Assembly: GCF_963855985.1 (NCBI RefSeq)
Contig: NC_087100.1
Span: 1,275,001-1,339,000, forward strand
Length of the DNA: 64,000 bases
Direction of reading: 5' to 3'
DNA from: Ostrinia nubilalis
Taxonomy: Eukaryota; Arthropoda; Insecta; Lepidoptera; Crambidae
Shown: piece by piece, positions 35,191-47,414 of the stretch
How positions within the stretch are numbered: the stretch's first letter is position 1
Layout of the letters: each line of letters opens with the position of its first letter
Notes under the pieces: model-generated
What the model saw: the letters and a program-made list of their open reading frames with translations, nothing else
The model's database searches: none
Told to the model about the DNA's origin: nothing
Position numbers and translations under genes: made by a program

Positions 35191-36919
35191 ATTACCAATC
35201 TAGTTTCTTTAACTTAACCTCGATTAATATTCCTTCAAGTATGTAAGTATAAGAATATTATGAATCCAGAAAACATTAAGCAAGTTGCTTCTTTCTTCGC
35301 TCGTCTTCTGTAATGTACACTTAGATTAGTATAAATAGAAAAGGTCACACAAACACTCGTGCTCCAAATCCAAATAAACAAGACGTAACCATCAATCCTT
35401 TGGTTGCACAATTTATTTGGGAACCCCCACATAATGGTGGCACAATTTTTTACTCCACAACAATAGCTTCAGTGGCTTTGTACAGAAGTTTACCAACAAA
35501 CGCAGTGACAATGTGAAGCGTGATTAATTCTTAAAGTACGACTATAAGTGCCCGTCTTTGTCAGAAGTGGGTACCGTCGATGCATTGTCAAAAGTTTTTG
35601 TTGCTATAAACTAGCAACATTCATAAACTAATAGGGGAATGCGGCAAGTTTTTGAAATCTCCTTGATATTTTGAGTATGTCGAATATTTTTAAGAATATT
35701 GACAGCCAGGTCAGTGTGGGGAGTGCAGGCCAAATCCCATATTTGCCTTTCCAAACTGTAAAGGATTGAGTGAGCTTCTGTAGCGTAGACTAAGTGACCT
35801 GATGATGATTCAGTTTTTGTTATGACCAAAGTAAATTGTTATTAAAAGTTGAAGTAGATTCATAAGCAAAAACTTCTTGTTTTGATACTTTTAAATATCA
35901 AGGTGATATTAATAAATTACGAGCTTAAAGATGCAACTCGATTTATTGGATCGATTAACTCGCAGAGCATGTGCAAAAAAATCAATACCATCTGCAGACT
36001 GCTTCTCAACAATTTGTCACTTACGAACTAGCCGTTCCCGTATATCTAGCGTAATGCATTCAATGCATTATTTATGAAATATTTATTTGCTGGTTACTGT
36101 AACTGCAGTGGACAGCTATCGACGTGATCAGACCTAAGTCTCTGATTATAATAATCCACGAATAATTCCGTATCTACATAGGATTATCGTAAACCGAACC
36201 ACAAAAGTAGAAAAGAAACGTTACGTTCAGGTTCCGTCGTATCGATCAAGTTTCTTCATGCGTTCCCTTTACAAAAGCAATGGATTAGACCTGATTTGAA
36301 TCAGTCACGAGAACTACTATTTCTACAATGACATATAACTCAATCCGCCATAAAGGGTCTGCTTCGGCATATCGGATCGGGTATAATTTATATGTATTTA
36401 TCATGAGCACCGTGATCGGTTAGACCCGTAGAAGGAAGGGAATAGAAGTTACTGTTATTATTTTGAATTGTGTACGTGATTGTTATTTAAAGCGAGCCAA
36501 TATTTTATTTTTAATTCAATCGTCTGTATACGAGTTTGGAATGAGTTCAGGCATTAATCTGCGAACGTGTTTCGCTTAATCAATATTCAATAATACAGAT
36601 TCTTTACTTGTTTCTGTGATGACTAGGGTAGTGGTGATTGCTTACTGTTAAGTAATCCACGAGTTCCAATCTACAATACAAAAAAGAAAGCAACATTCTG
36701 TAATCACATAGTCCTTCTCTATTGTATTTGTCACGTTAGGTAAACTAAGCTTCCATCAAAAATCGACATCATTAATCATTCTTTAAATTTAAACGTCAAT
36801 TGAACAGAAACAGTTGCTACAAATTGAATATTCCCACATGAAGGTGAAAATCCTTGGGTAAATACCCGATGACTTATAATAAATGATCTTTTATGCTACA
36901 GTAACTTCAAATCTCCAAA
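35191..36919. other. AT-rich non-coding stretch
   Basis: A 72-codon minus frame at 35611-35829 has no supporting signals and no recognised domain. Nothing else stands out. Confidence 0.3.
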
Positions 36920-36929
36920 AGCAAATGGT

Positions 36930-37500
36930 TAAAGTATTAGCGAAGGAATTGCTTGAAAGGAAGCAAGTATCGTTAGTAATGGTGTTAGAGCTAACAATCA
37001 AAACGCAGTTTTGTGTGGAGCAGTCAAAGGGAAGGGCGATCCGCATATGTTCTTGATTAATGATGTAACTCCTGAACTATTATCACCAGATAGAAGAGAA
37101 AACGGGACAATCGTCAGCATAATGCAAGATTATGACAAAAAAGTTGACAAAGATAACGCTGCAACTGAACTACTTGGTGATTTGCTTACATAACTCTATC
37201 GGAATGAAGATAAAGATCAAATTGGAGTAGCAAATGAAAGTACAGGCGAGTTAGATGAACAAGTACGAAGCGCTAATAAAAACTTGACTAATGATTCTGG
37301 TTTTGGGATCAGAAATTCATGTTTTTTTCTGCATGCTTGTTTTGTTACACTTAACGCTTTTTACTTCGAGCATATGTTTAATGATATTAACGATCTTACC
37401 TTTGTTTGGGTGTATTACGATTATTTTTTGCGCTTTTTATATTGTTCAGTGCCACTGTTTGATTTACGCGCGGTGCCATGACATTGTTGAATAAATAAAA
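36930..37500 (+). pseudogene. Broken gene-like stretch, membrane-protein-like
   Basis: One frame gives a hydrophilic, coding-looking run (36966-37190) that includes NDVTPELLSPDRRENGTIVS. It meets a TAA at 37191-37193, then continues in the same frame with LYRNEDKDQIGVANESTGEL. Around 37290-37330 the sense shifts to the +1 frame, which reads a long hydrophobic stretch (FFCMLVLLHLTLF, later LMILTILPLF) with two or three membrane-like segments, to a stop at 37494. AATAAA follows at once near 37484-37495. The in-frame stop and the apparent frame change suggest a decayed single-exon copy, perhaps a retrocopy. I do not recognise the parent protein. Alternatively the pieces are unrelated chance frames. 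Confidence 0.35.
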
Positions 37501-38379
37501 TTATAATTCATCACACCAACCTCTATTTGCAAGTCAAAAGATTGTCAACTGGGCTTTATTTGGTTTTTATATTGGTTTAGTCACATTAATCGTTTAAATT
37601 ACAATCTTAGTCTTACCTAATATTAGTCCACGACAAAATTGATTAATTTTTGACTTTATTCAACATTAAAATTGAGACATTATAGAGATGATTCACATAG
37701 TATAATTTGCAAAGTTGTTTCGTATTTTACTGGAATATTAAATCCAAAATTAACTTTTAATCAAAGTTAGTAAAGCATTAACTTAATAAATGAAAAGATT
37801 TAAAACTCTATAATCTATTACGATCGTTTAATGTTTCCTAATCAGTTACACTAGAAAGTGTACCTTCTCACATAAATATCACGGATCACAAAATATTAAT
37901 ATAAGTGCTTACGCAAACGTAACACACAGTAAGAGTAGGACAGATTGCTCAGTCGATTTTAAAACAAATAAACTTTGCAAGTAGTAGTAGTCATTTTGCA
38001 ATTTCAACAAATGTTATGTTTTAAAATACTTAGTTATTTTAAGTAACTAGGTACCTTATCTGTAAAATGAAACCAATCAAAACTATGTTTTCAAATCTAG
38101 GAATCGCAATTACTAACTTTATTCAATTGATCAGCTAATCAGGATTAAAACAAAAGCAACCTTGTGAACGTGTCGTAAAATGATCTTAGTATGAGAAATG
38201 GTTGCACGAAACTTATTTCAAGAATCAAATTTGTCACGTTATCGTTTAATTTGAAGGTTGAGTATCGAATTTTGTCGAATACGCAAACGATTAGAAAACG
38301 AAAGTTGTTCATGCTAGAGGTACTGATAATCAGATATCATCATTCGTAAAGTGGTGTTGTATTGGCTGAAACACTTTGC

Positions 38380-38570
38380 CTACGCCGCGGCCCAGTTACC
38401 ACGCCACCTGGTTCTGCCCTCGGTACTAAGTTCGCGACTAGTATTTATTTATTGGCGTAATTCTGCGCGGGCGCAGGCCTAACGAACAACTAGCGCGTGT
38501 AATGACGTTGGATTACTTGAGCTCAGGGTGGTGAGAGTCGCGCAACGTTTATTTAGCGCGTATTACAACT
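38380..38570. promoter_or_regulatory. CpG-rich island
   Basis: CTACGCCGCGGCCCAGTTAC and later TCTGCGCGGGCGCAGG stand out from AT-rich flanks. No exon with a good donor is seen on either strand close by. Candidate promoter or regulatory block on composition alone, directly before a LINE tail at 38612. Confidence 0.2.
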
Positions 38571-38611
38571 TTGTAAGGGTCTAGTCACATATTATTGGCT
38601 TGGTAAAGGTA

Positions 38612-38797
38612 TAAACAGTTCTCGAGTGGCGACTACGGACAGGTAGACGTAGCGTGTATGTGACCGACGATCTGGTATGGGTCGCGGGAAGAGCCTGGAT
38701 GCGGGCAGCGCAGGACCGTTCATTGTGGAAAACCTTGGGGGAGGCCTTTGTCCAGCGGTGGACGTCATTTGGCTGAAACGAACGAACGAACGAAAAG
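38612..38797 (+). repeat. LINE 3' end, CGAA-tailed
   Basis: The plus strand carries the family order: CTCGAGTGGCGACTACGGAC, the GGCCTTTGTCCAGCGGTGGA block, and (CGAA)n to about 38795. Compared with the copy at 187, the ORF2 part is shortened and substituted. It is a dead 5'-truncated insertion. Confidence 0.6.
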
Positions 38798-39358
38798 TAT
38801 AAAATAAAACTTCACTGAACTTCACGTGATAAGAGGCAATTTAGATTTTATGCTGAAATGTAACAGGCGTCAGTATGATCAATCACAAAACGAAATGTTG
38901 TTTCTAATTTCAAAAGCTATGTTTATATGCATTAACGAATTTCATGATTTCGTATTATACAACAATGTTGTTAATTTAATCAGGTTTTACCTTATTTGTA
39001 CCGATTATCATAATAAGCATGATGTACCTAAACCATGAATCGGACCAAACACGTATCATGGATGCACCCATAAAAGCTGTTGTTCTGTCAAAATTTTACA
39101 ACCGCTTCATTCAAGCGATACGCAAATGTTAAACGGGATATAAACTTCGATTTACCATAATCCGATCAATAAATCTAGTTTAAGTATTACCACAAAGATC
39201 CAAATGTTTATGTTCTGCTCTGGTTTCGGATTTAGTTTTACTACCTTCAAGATATTATAATCTGTCGCGTAGGTTTGTCAACGGTCCTTAGGTCTGTATA
39301 GAACGAATATCAGCGATTCAATCTCAAAAGCATTGATAAGAACTTCACAAAATAGTTA

Positions 39359-39480
39359 GACATGGGTCACGCGACGTTTATTAAGTCTGCTTGTAACCAC
39401 GGCTGCAGCATCGCAACCGAAACGTCAAGCCGTGAGTACATAATGTAACTCATTAATAAACGTAGTGTTAGGACCCGTGT
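39359..39480. mobile_element. Inverted-end element with CGTTTATTAA arms
   Basis: The left end ACATGGGTCACGCGACGTTT and the right end, ending ATAAACGTAGTG then TTAGGACCCGTGT, are imperfect inverted repeats, both containing CGTTTATTAA inward of GGGTC. It is about 122 bp long and non-coding. The superfamily is unassigned. Confidence 0.45.
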
Positions 39481-41084
39481 TTTACTATTTTAGTTGAAAT
39501 GGAACGCGAAAGTTTAAAATCTTATAAACTTTACAAAATCTATGATTTAATAAAAATTATTTGTTTAAAACATTCATATGCCTAATGGTTACGTACACAA
39601 AATATTAAAGTAAAACTAATTTCTACCAAGAAAAGGTCAATTCGGACTGAAAGTTAGACGGTATTTAAAAACATTTTTATGTAAAGATGTCCTATGCCCA
39701 AAAGTTCGTAGTTTTCAAAAATAACGAAGCTCTACTTTTATTTTAACGCGTGTTTAAATCACGTTTTCCTAATTTACGGCCTGACACTCGCAGAGCACGG
39801 TTGCACAGTAGTGCAATCGTCAAGTTTCGTGACTATTTTTTTGTGTAGCAGAGCATGTTAATAAATCATTCATAAAATAAATGAGTTCCTTGCACTGCTT
39901 GTTCTCAGTACTGACTGTCCCAAATTTTTAGAGGATATTTTACAGAAAATAAAATATAATAAAATTTCATGTGTTAAATTCATGCATGAAAGAATATCTT
40001 ATTTAGGTAATAAGCTTGTTTGACAGTGATACAGCGACAAAAAAAAAGCAAAAACAAACATACTTTAAAATGCATTTTATCAAATTTCAAGTAATATTCC
40101 ATGCCAATTACCACCTACAATAAGTATGTTTGTTTAATCAAGGAAAAATAGTTAGTCACCTCTATCTTTACTATCGCAATAAAATTTATGGTTCCTTTAT
40201 CCAATTATTCAAATGTAATCCACGCTTGGCCCACTTTTACACCTACATACAAATGGTTTCGTCTCATTAGGAGATACCTACGAATTGATTCATCGCTTCC
40301 AAACGCTGACGAAAGCAAACATTTCTAATACTATCGATGGAAACGACACGAGAAATAGACCACTTAGAAATGTAGACTCTTTGGAAATAACTGAATAAGT
40401 TACTGACAGATATCATAAAAGTAAAAAGGTATTTTTTTAGGATTAGTATTTTAAAATGGCATGATAACATTTAAACAAAAGATAAAATATTTTGAGATAA
40501 ATTTTCCTTTGAGAAAATCTCTTTGAATAATAAATAATCAGTAGTTTAGGATGAGATGGTGTTAATTTTTATAAACTATATCGTTTTACATTGATTAGTT
40601 AGATTTATAGTGCTCTTCACAAGCGATTACTAAAATTTATTGCGGTTTTTATATTCAAAAAGTAAATAAAGGATAAAGACGAAACAGAGTCTTATTGATA
40701 TAAAAGGCTTTTACTTAGTAATTTGAAATCAAAACGGAGTCTATTTAACAAACTTGTCTGTATCAAAATCTCAAGACACTCGTATTTTATTTTTAATTAG
40801 TCGCCCCGATTTTGTTTTAATTTATATCGATTTAATTTCGTTTAGGAAATGATAACAGTAGTGTAGATGTTTTAAACGCGTTTTAATTACTCAACTATCT
40901 AAATTAGTATTAAATAAGTGCATTGCTTTGGGAAAATTTCTAATGTGAAAATAAATCGATTAACGGCCCTAGTGATGAGATTAGTTTTGAAATTGTAGTT
41001 AGTATTTCCTGATTAATCAAACGTAGATCAAGTTATCACGATCAATTTACCATATAATATGGAATCACAATGCAGTAAAGTGTC
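39481..41084. other. AT-rich non-coding stretch
   Basis: No gene, exon or clear repeat was recognised here. Confidence 0.35.
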
Positions 41085-41228
41085 AAAGTGTGACCACACT
41101 TTTATTCAGTGCTTTAGCCCTTTTTAGGGCGCTTAAGCACATCCTTAATGTAGTTTATCCTACCACCACTTCGGGACAACATATGGGCTGGTGCTGAGAC
41201 GACGTGGTGGAAGAAACTCAGTCAATTT
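41085..41228 (+). repeat. Dispersed repeat (CCACTTCGGGACAACAT family), copy 4
   Basis: The most readable copy: CACTTTTATTCAGTGCTTTA, a GCGCTTAAGCACAT segment, then CTACCACCACTTCGGGACAA, ATGGGCTGGTGCTGAGA and GTGGAAGAAACTCAGTCA. It defines the family used for 11192, 13690 and 14285. Confidence 0.5.
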
Positions 41229-41254
41229 TTCATTCCAATATTACACATATTTAA

Positions 41255-41450
41255 AACTAGCAACGCGTGGATCCCGTTTTACCCCTTTAGAAGTTGATTT
41301 TTTTCAAAATCCCGTCTTAGTGAGCACCTACGTTCCCAAAGGAACCCCCATGCAAAATTTGAAACTCCTAGCACTTGTAGTTTCTGAGATTTCGTGATGA
41401 GTGAGTCAGTCAATCAGTGACCTTTCGCTTTTATAGATATAGATGTAACT
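41255..41450 (+). repeat. Dispersed repeat (GGATCCCGTTTTACCCC family), plus copy
   Basis: ACTAGCAACGCGTGGATCCC is followed by GTTTTACCCC, TAGTGAGCACCTACGTTCCC and GAGATTTCGTGATGAGTGAG. Its reverse partner is at 43457-43600, and a longer related element is at 44298-44850. In this copy the first part is shortened (CTAGCAACGCGTGG instead of a longer GCGGCCGC version). Confidence 0.5.
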
Positions 41451-42102
41451 GATGGTTTCTAAGTCATGATAACTCGTAAAATGTTTATGCAATGAATTCA
41501 TATCGTTTTTGCGATATATTATCAAACAATATAGTTAAACGTTTCCTTATAACCTAATCAGTGTGGTGTAAGATTACATATCAAACAGACCATCAGCAAA
41601 TGCCATTCTCACACGGCTTCCTTGAATCATCGTCTTTACGACAGTCGTAGTGTCATAACTTGCTATAACATTTAGACATCAATATCAACCTATAAGTCCG
41701 ATATTCGAGCCGTAACCCAATATTTGCGACCAACATGTGACATAATTTGCAATATACCGCCAATTTCAACATCGGAGCATCTTAAGCCAGCCTTTTACTC
41801 CTATAAAACAATAAAGATCGCTCCGATACAGATCTTAGTTCTAAAACTAACGCCTAGTAGCGCCTATAAAGGGTGCGTATTAAGTTTCAAGGCACAACAA
41901 CGTATTTTACAAGCTTAATGGTATTGTTCACTCATGCGTGTCCGCGCTCTGATTCAGTTAGAGCTACTGTTGAAAGTTATGTAGTTTACAGCTTAATTCC
42001 TTGATTCATCGTAATTATGGTAAATAATTATTTCGATTCAACCAATTTGACCAAAATTAATCTGTGTTAGTATTTTGGCGACTACTAATTATTATTGAAA
42101 AA

Positions 42103-42156
42103 ATTTTCATCAATTTCAGCCACAGGGCGTCCACTGCTGAACTAGGCCTCACCCTA
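42103..42156 (-). repeat. LINE 3' terminus fragment
   Basis: ATCAATTTCAGCCACAGGGC then GTCCACTGCTGAACTAGGCC is a minus-strand relic of the ATG-tailed LINE end. Confidence 0.5.
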
Positions 42157-43456
42157 TTTTTATAGTTTAAAAAAGTTGTGGTGGTCTTTGGGTATCCAGC
42201 TTTCTTCATGCTTTAAAAAAGTGGTGTTTTAGTTCTTTAGATATTCAGCTTTGTTGAATTTTCGTTTCTTATTTTAAACAGATTTGTGCCACATGCACCT
42301 TTGCATGCCACATCATACAACATTTTTAATAACATACTTATAGGATTGTCCTGATTATGATGATACAGGAATATAACAAGCAGACCCAGTTTAATGTAAT
42401 AAATTTTAATTTCAACAATAAACATCCAGCTCTAAGTCCACATAATTACACCTTTATGGTTCATAACAAAGGGTGTTAATTCCCCACTTACAAAACCCTC
42501 TATCAGTTTGTACAACTAAGAAACATTTTAAGTACGCCTATTAATGCTCGTTAACAACATGCCTTGCCGTCAGTGCAGCTGTAAAATTGGTCATAAAAAT
42601 GGATTTACAAACGGCCTGCGTAATATCTTTTGTTGTATCTTCGAGATTGGAATCAGGAATGTGGTTATGGATAGGGTTGGGAGGGTATGAGGAAGGCAAG
42701 GATGCTGAATACCTTGCCTGGAAAGGAGCAAGAAACAGTGAAGTTCGCATCTTGAATGAAACGTTTGGGAATCACCTCAGTCCTGAAATGATTCTTCAGG
42801 GACCCCTGAGGAAAGATTCAAGAAGGAGACACAAAAATATATCGATAGGGTAATATCGAAGATGATGACTGATCGCTTAGCAAAAACAGAAAAGAAGTAT
42901 AAAGAGTCATTACACTCTCTATACCAGTACTTCTTTTCTGTTTCTGCGTCTTCTTGTTCTTTTCTGTGTCTGGAACTGAAATTGCCCCAATTTTTTTTCT
43001 AATAACGGAATTAACAGAAAACGATTTTAAACCTTTCAGCCTTCAATAACGTTTTAATACTGGATAGATATAAAAAAGACTGAAAAGACGAAGGAGTAAT
43101 TTTTCGAATTTATGGCAAGTCTACGTAATTTAAAAAGGAAAGGATTAAAAACAAGTACCTACATAAATTAAAATAAAATACAAATAAGTTTAAATTCGAT
43201 CGATGCTTTTGTTTCACATTACTATAGGTTCTAGTTATGAGAGTTAATTAGGTTTATTATTTTGGATAAGTTGTTGCGTACTTGGTGGCTATCTTTGTTC
43301 GCTAATTTCCAGTGTGCTCTAAAATTTTAATGGACAGTTATGATGTCATGCTATGCCGTTGTAAATCGACGATACGACGTAATGAATTTGATCTAAATCA
43401 GTTCAGGTTTTGCCCTTAATCTTATCGTATTTCTAAATTAGTTACATTTTTATTGT

Positions 43457-43599
43457 ATAATACTATAAACGCGAAAGGTCACTGACTCACTTACTCATCA
43501 CGAAATCTCAGAAACTACAAGTGCTAGCGAGTTTCAAATTTTGCTGGGGGGTTCCTTTTAAAACGTAGGTGCTCACTAAAACGGGTTTTTGTAAAATTC
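43457..43599 (-). repeat. Dispersed repeat (GGATCCCGTTTTACCCC family), minus copy
   Basis: Reverse-complement copy of 41255-41450: it contains CACTGACTCACTTACTCATC, then GAAATCTCAGAAACTACAAG and GTAGGTGCTCACTAAAACGG. It abuts the left arm of the large inverted repeat at 43600. Confidence 0.5.
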
Positions 43600-43762
43600 A
43601 ATCCCACCAAAAACATTCTGTAAAGAACTAGCCAAGTCTCGATGGAGCTGCTTGTTTATCTCTAAAAAGTAATGAAATCTAGACAAAGTCGTGCCAAGTC
43701 TATGGTTCCTTACTGCGATTTCTTTATTATTATAGTTAATGTTGTGTGACTTGGCCGTTGAA
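43600..43762 (-). repeat. Large inverted repeat, left arm (163 bp)
   Basis: Compared base by base with 43933-44095 reversed, I find 162 of 163 positions identical; the only difference is in TAAAGAACTA versus TAAAAAACTA. Read on the minus strand the arm is one open frame that includes KSHNINYNNKEIAVRNHRLG. The spacer is 170 bp (43763-43932). A transcript across both arms would form a long nearly perfect double-stranded stem. Confidence 0.85.
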
Positions 43763-43932
43763 CAATCTTTATTAAGATAATCATACAATAAGTATTATTG
43801 AAATACGCAGCTTTATTAAGCCTAAGGTTATTGAATCAACGTTTTCCAAGTGGCAATTTTCCATCGCCAATGGGTAGCGGTTCTGGCGACAGATTGGTGC
43901 AATGGTGTCATGGATTACCTGGTTTTGTACCC

Positions 43933-44095
43933 TTCAACGGCCAAGTCACACAACATTAACTATAATAATAAAGAAATCGCAGTAAGGAACCATAGACTTG
44001 GCACGACTTTGTCTAGATTTCATTACTTTTTAGAGATAAACAAGCAGCTCCATCGAGACTTGGCTAGTTTTTTACAGAATGTTTTTGGTGGGATT
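43933..44095 (+). repeat. Large inverted repeat, right arm (163 bp)
   Basis: Partner of 43600-43762 in the opposite orientation. The arm stays open in the same reading as the left arm and continues a frame that begins upstream near 43850 (GTG) and ends at 44131, in total 93 codons. The unit therefore looks like a fragment of coding sequence that was copied and inverted. I do not recognise the parent protein. Confidence 0.85.
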
Positions 44096-44297
44096 TCACT
44101 TCTTTTTGTAGAAAGTGGCAAAATTATTTAACGTCGTCGTTTTATCGACATTTTTTACGATATTAAACACAAATAAACTCAACGACCTTTAAAATGGACA
44201 ACGAATCAGAATTGTTTTAATAACATAACCTTAGCGAACCTTACAATATAATAAACGAAATCAACGAAATGCAAATTACACAACATTCAACTTAATC

Positions 44298-44850
44298 GAC
44301 GGGGGGCTCTAGAAAGGAAAAAAATTTGGACACCGCTTGCTAGTGCTAGCGCCATCTAGCGGTGAGCGATACAGGCGAATACCACGGTGCCGGAGTAGTA
44401 TTTATTATGAATGTGGTGTTACTCCAGATCTTCGATTTTCCTAGTTTTTATAGTTTTCCCTTTATGTGGCTATTAAACCCTAACTCTGTACCAAATTTCA
44501 GCTCTCTGAGTTTATGGGAAGTACTAGTTCTATTTTGATGATTATCAGTGAGTGAGTGTCGTAAATGCGAAACTTTGCTTTCGCTTAACTTCGGAACTAA
44601 ATGACCAACAGACTTGAAATTTTGGATTTTAAGTACGTGATTAAAGCTTACTAGATGACGAAAATTTCTGCGTTCTGGTCTTATCCAGAGGTTCTCAAAT
44701 AGGGGCCTGAAAATGCGGCGAAATGGTTCCAGTAAAGGATGGTACGGCAGTGTTTGCTTCGCGCTCGACTTGGCGGGGGCACTGCCGTGCCCCCAGATCC
44801 CTAAGGGGGTGAAACGGGATACGTGTACGAAGTCCCAGGCGGCCGCTAGT
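44298..44850 (-). repeat. Composite repeat with GCGGCCGC end
   Basis: On the minus strand it starts ACTAGCGGCCGCCTGGGACT and TCGTACACGTATCCC, relates to the GTTTTACCCC family, and continues through CGGCAGTGCCCCCGCCAAGT to a long GC-moderate body. A 183-codon minus frame (44448-44999) crosses it, but that frame begins in the neighbouring repeat and its reading is a mosaic, so I do not call a gene. Confidence 0.45.
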
Positions 44851-44924
44851 ATTGTAATATAAATAACACTAAATATTATAAAGAAAAGGAAGAGGAGAGC
44901 TTTTATTGTTTGTTTGTATTGAAT

Positions 44925-45075
44925 GGGCTCAAAAACTGCTGGACTAAATGGGTCTATTCCCACCTCTCGTTCCCACCACTGCAACTCCTGTGTAGCCATA
45001 ATCTACAGCTTGACCGCCAATTAAACCCAACCAGTGAAGGCTATGTTTGCTAAACTAAAGCCAAACTTTAGCCTT
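44925..45075 (-). repeat. Dispersed repeat (CTCTTGGCCTG family), copy 2
   Basis: Reverse complement of 54430-54525: AATTGGCGGTCAAGCTGTAG, then GGCTACACAGGAGTTGCAG and GAACGAGAGGTGGGAATAG. The ATG created here (at 44999 on the minus strand) is not shared by the sister copy, which reads CTGG, so it is not a conserved start codon. Confidence 0.55.
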
Positions 45076-46709
45076 ATGTGCTATCGCCTGTACATTATCT
45101 TTTTAACAAAAGCCCCGGAAACAATTACTTCTTCACCGCGACCTTTGTGAGGTTATTAGACCACAGATTACAGCAAAAAGTGAGTTAAGAAGGAAATGAA
45201 ATCTGTGTCCCGAATTTAATAAGGAGAATTCCCAAGACGATGACGAATCATTATCATTTATCAAAGCTCCTACTTTAAAGGTGGCTACCACACGCAGCGA
45301 ACTTACAAAGCGGCAGATAAGCTTTATGACAATAACTTTAGAGTATATTTTGCAATGGCAAAAGTGGTATTTGACAAACTTTGCACAAGTATTGTTTACG
45401 ACAAAATGTCAAGTAAGGACAGATGCGCCTTAAATGATTATAAATGGTGAGTAGGTGATAAACGATGTGGTGTAAGTGTCATAGGATTTGTTTTGGAGCT
45501 TTTTATACAAAGTGCAAGTTTGAACTAATATTAACGTAACTGTTATCGTCTCACGATGTGTTATACTTCTATATCCTACATCAGAATAATTTATCGTCGT
45601 TGAAGTGACAATATCTCCTAACTGCAGTTATTTTTTATTTTACCGGAGCCGCGGACGTGTAAATATACCTACGTAAATATTACATGCGCATATAACAGTT
45701 ATTTTCAGTTTTATTGCTATCAATAAAGTATCAAAGAAAAATTTCAAGTTCAATGTCTTGTGGTAGAGTGATATTATTATGAAATAATTCAAAATCAAAA
45801 CTGCGGTTACTGCGTTAAAAAAATACTTGAACATAAAAATACAAATAAGTAGCTACATTTTATTTAGTGGTTAATGTACTGTATATTATTGTGTGTAATT
45901 GTAATGTAATATACATTTGTAAGCCTTGTTGTTTTATTGCTTGCTGTAAGTTTCCTGAAAATAGAATATTCATTCAAGTTCAAACGTACATTTTAAGATT
46001 CCAAATCCGTGCCGTTTGAAAAATCTAACTCCTTATGTATGTAGCAATTTATAAATTAGCATTTAGCATCGTAATTTATTTATTTAAGCGATACTAATTC
46101 AATAAGCACATTATGATTGGTATACATACAGATTGACGTTGATTGGTACGAGTATATCTCGGGCCTTATTCGTTGTACTTTATGACGAATAAATAAATTT
46201 TCTAGACTAGAACTTAAATGTACTTTATTAAGCATCATTTTGAGTCAATGAGGCCGGAACGTAGTTACCAATTTGTCGATGATCGATCACTCTAAAACTA
46301 TCGGGCTTTTGCTTGTTTTATTTTCATGCTAATGCAAAACAATTGGTTTAAATCAAAAGCTTTATAAATGAAATTAACGAAACTTATGAATGGTTTTTTA
46401 TGACAAATTCTGAACTACGTTGACACTGTACTGTATTTGATTAAAAAGTGAATTGTATATGATTTGAAACGAACGTAAAGAAATCATAAGAATGATGGTA
46501 TTGTAAGATAAAGTGTCATAATCCATCTATACTATAGCTTTAAGCAACTCTACACAAATTTTATCTCAATATCATCTATTAAATTATTATACAATCCATA
46601 TCAAGATTTCTGTTGTGAAATAAATATATTGCATTTAAGATAAGTCTTACAGTAATCATAGAATAATTCCATATTAGTAGACACTAGTGGTTTTACGAGA
46701 TTTACTTAA
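45076..46709. other. AT-rich non-coding stretch
   Basis: No gene or clear repeat is seen. 45640-45660 holds a short GC patch. Short frames are unsupported. Confidence 0.3.
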
Positions 46710-46741
46710 ATCCCAACTAATATTATAAATGCGAAAGTAAC

Positions 46742-46782
<41 letters not shown>

Positions 46783-46964
46783 TACGCTTTCCCGCTTAAA
46801 CCTCGCAACTGATTTTGATGAAATTTGGCATAGAGATAGTTTGAGTCCCGGGAAAGAACATAGGATAGTTTTTATCCCGGTTTTTGAAACAGGGACGCGC
46901 GCGATAAAGTTTTTCTGTGACAGACAAAATTCCACGCGGGCGAAGCCGCGGGCGGAAAGCTAGT
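46710..46964 (+). mobile_element. TGTC-microsatellite element, full-length type
   Basis: Same layout and almost the same sequence as 34413-34647, from TCCCAACTAATATTATAAAT to GCGGGCGGAAAGCTAGT, with a longer (TGTC)n array at about 46743-46781. Non-coding. High similarity between copies 12 kb apart points to recent activity of the family. Confidence 0.65.
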
Positions 46965-47414
46965 TCTCATATAAACTCTAAATTGAAGTAAAGTTTACGA
47001 GCACCAATTTTAGTTATGAAAATCTTCTTAGACCACCTAGTCTTGACCTATTTAAAGGTTGTCTACGCTGAGTTATGCCATTCTCATTCTTATTTCGACC
47101 GTAATAAGAAAACTAAAAGCGCTGCATTACATTTGTGGAATGGATCGTAAAATGGACCCACTCTCGTTAAGGTGCGCTTTTAAAACAGGCTGACTGTCAC
47201 ACCGTAACGTAATGTTATTACACGAGAATCAAACAGTTATGAAACGGACTGAATGTGTGACTTTATAGGTCTGTTTGAGCTTAGAGATCGACGTCGAAGA
47301 TATTCCGTAAATTATTGGGGAAATTGTCGAGAGGAGGTCATAAATGTAATATTTTGAACTGAACGCATAAAGATAAGCCAAAATAATAGTGGTCAATTCG
47401 ATTTAAATTTTACA

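Noticed and set aside
42541..42855. Plus 88-codon and minus 69-codon overlapping frames
   Set aside because: No homology is recognised and there are no splice or promoter signals. Possible remnant of a transposon gene, but not supportable.
44448..44999. 183-codon minus-strand frame with a membrane-like segment
   Set aside because: Its start lies in one dispersed repeat and its body in another. The sister copy near 54472 lacks the ATG. It reads as a mosaic of repeats rather than a gene.
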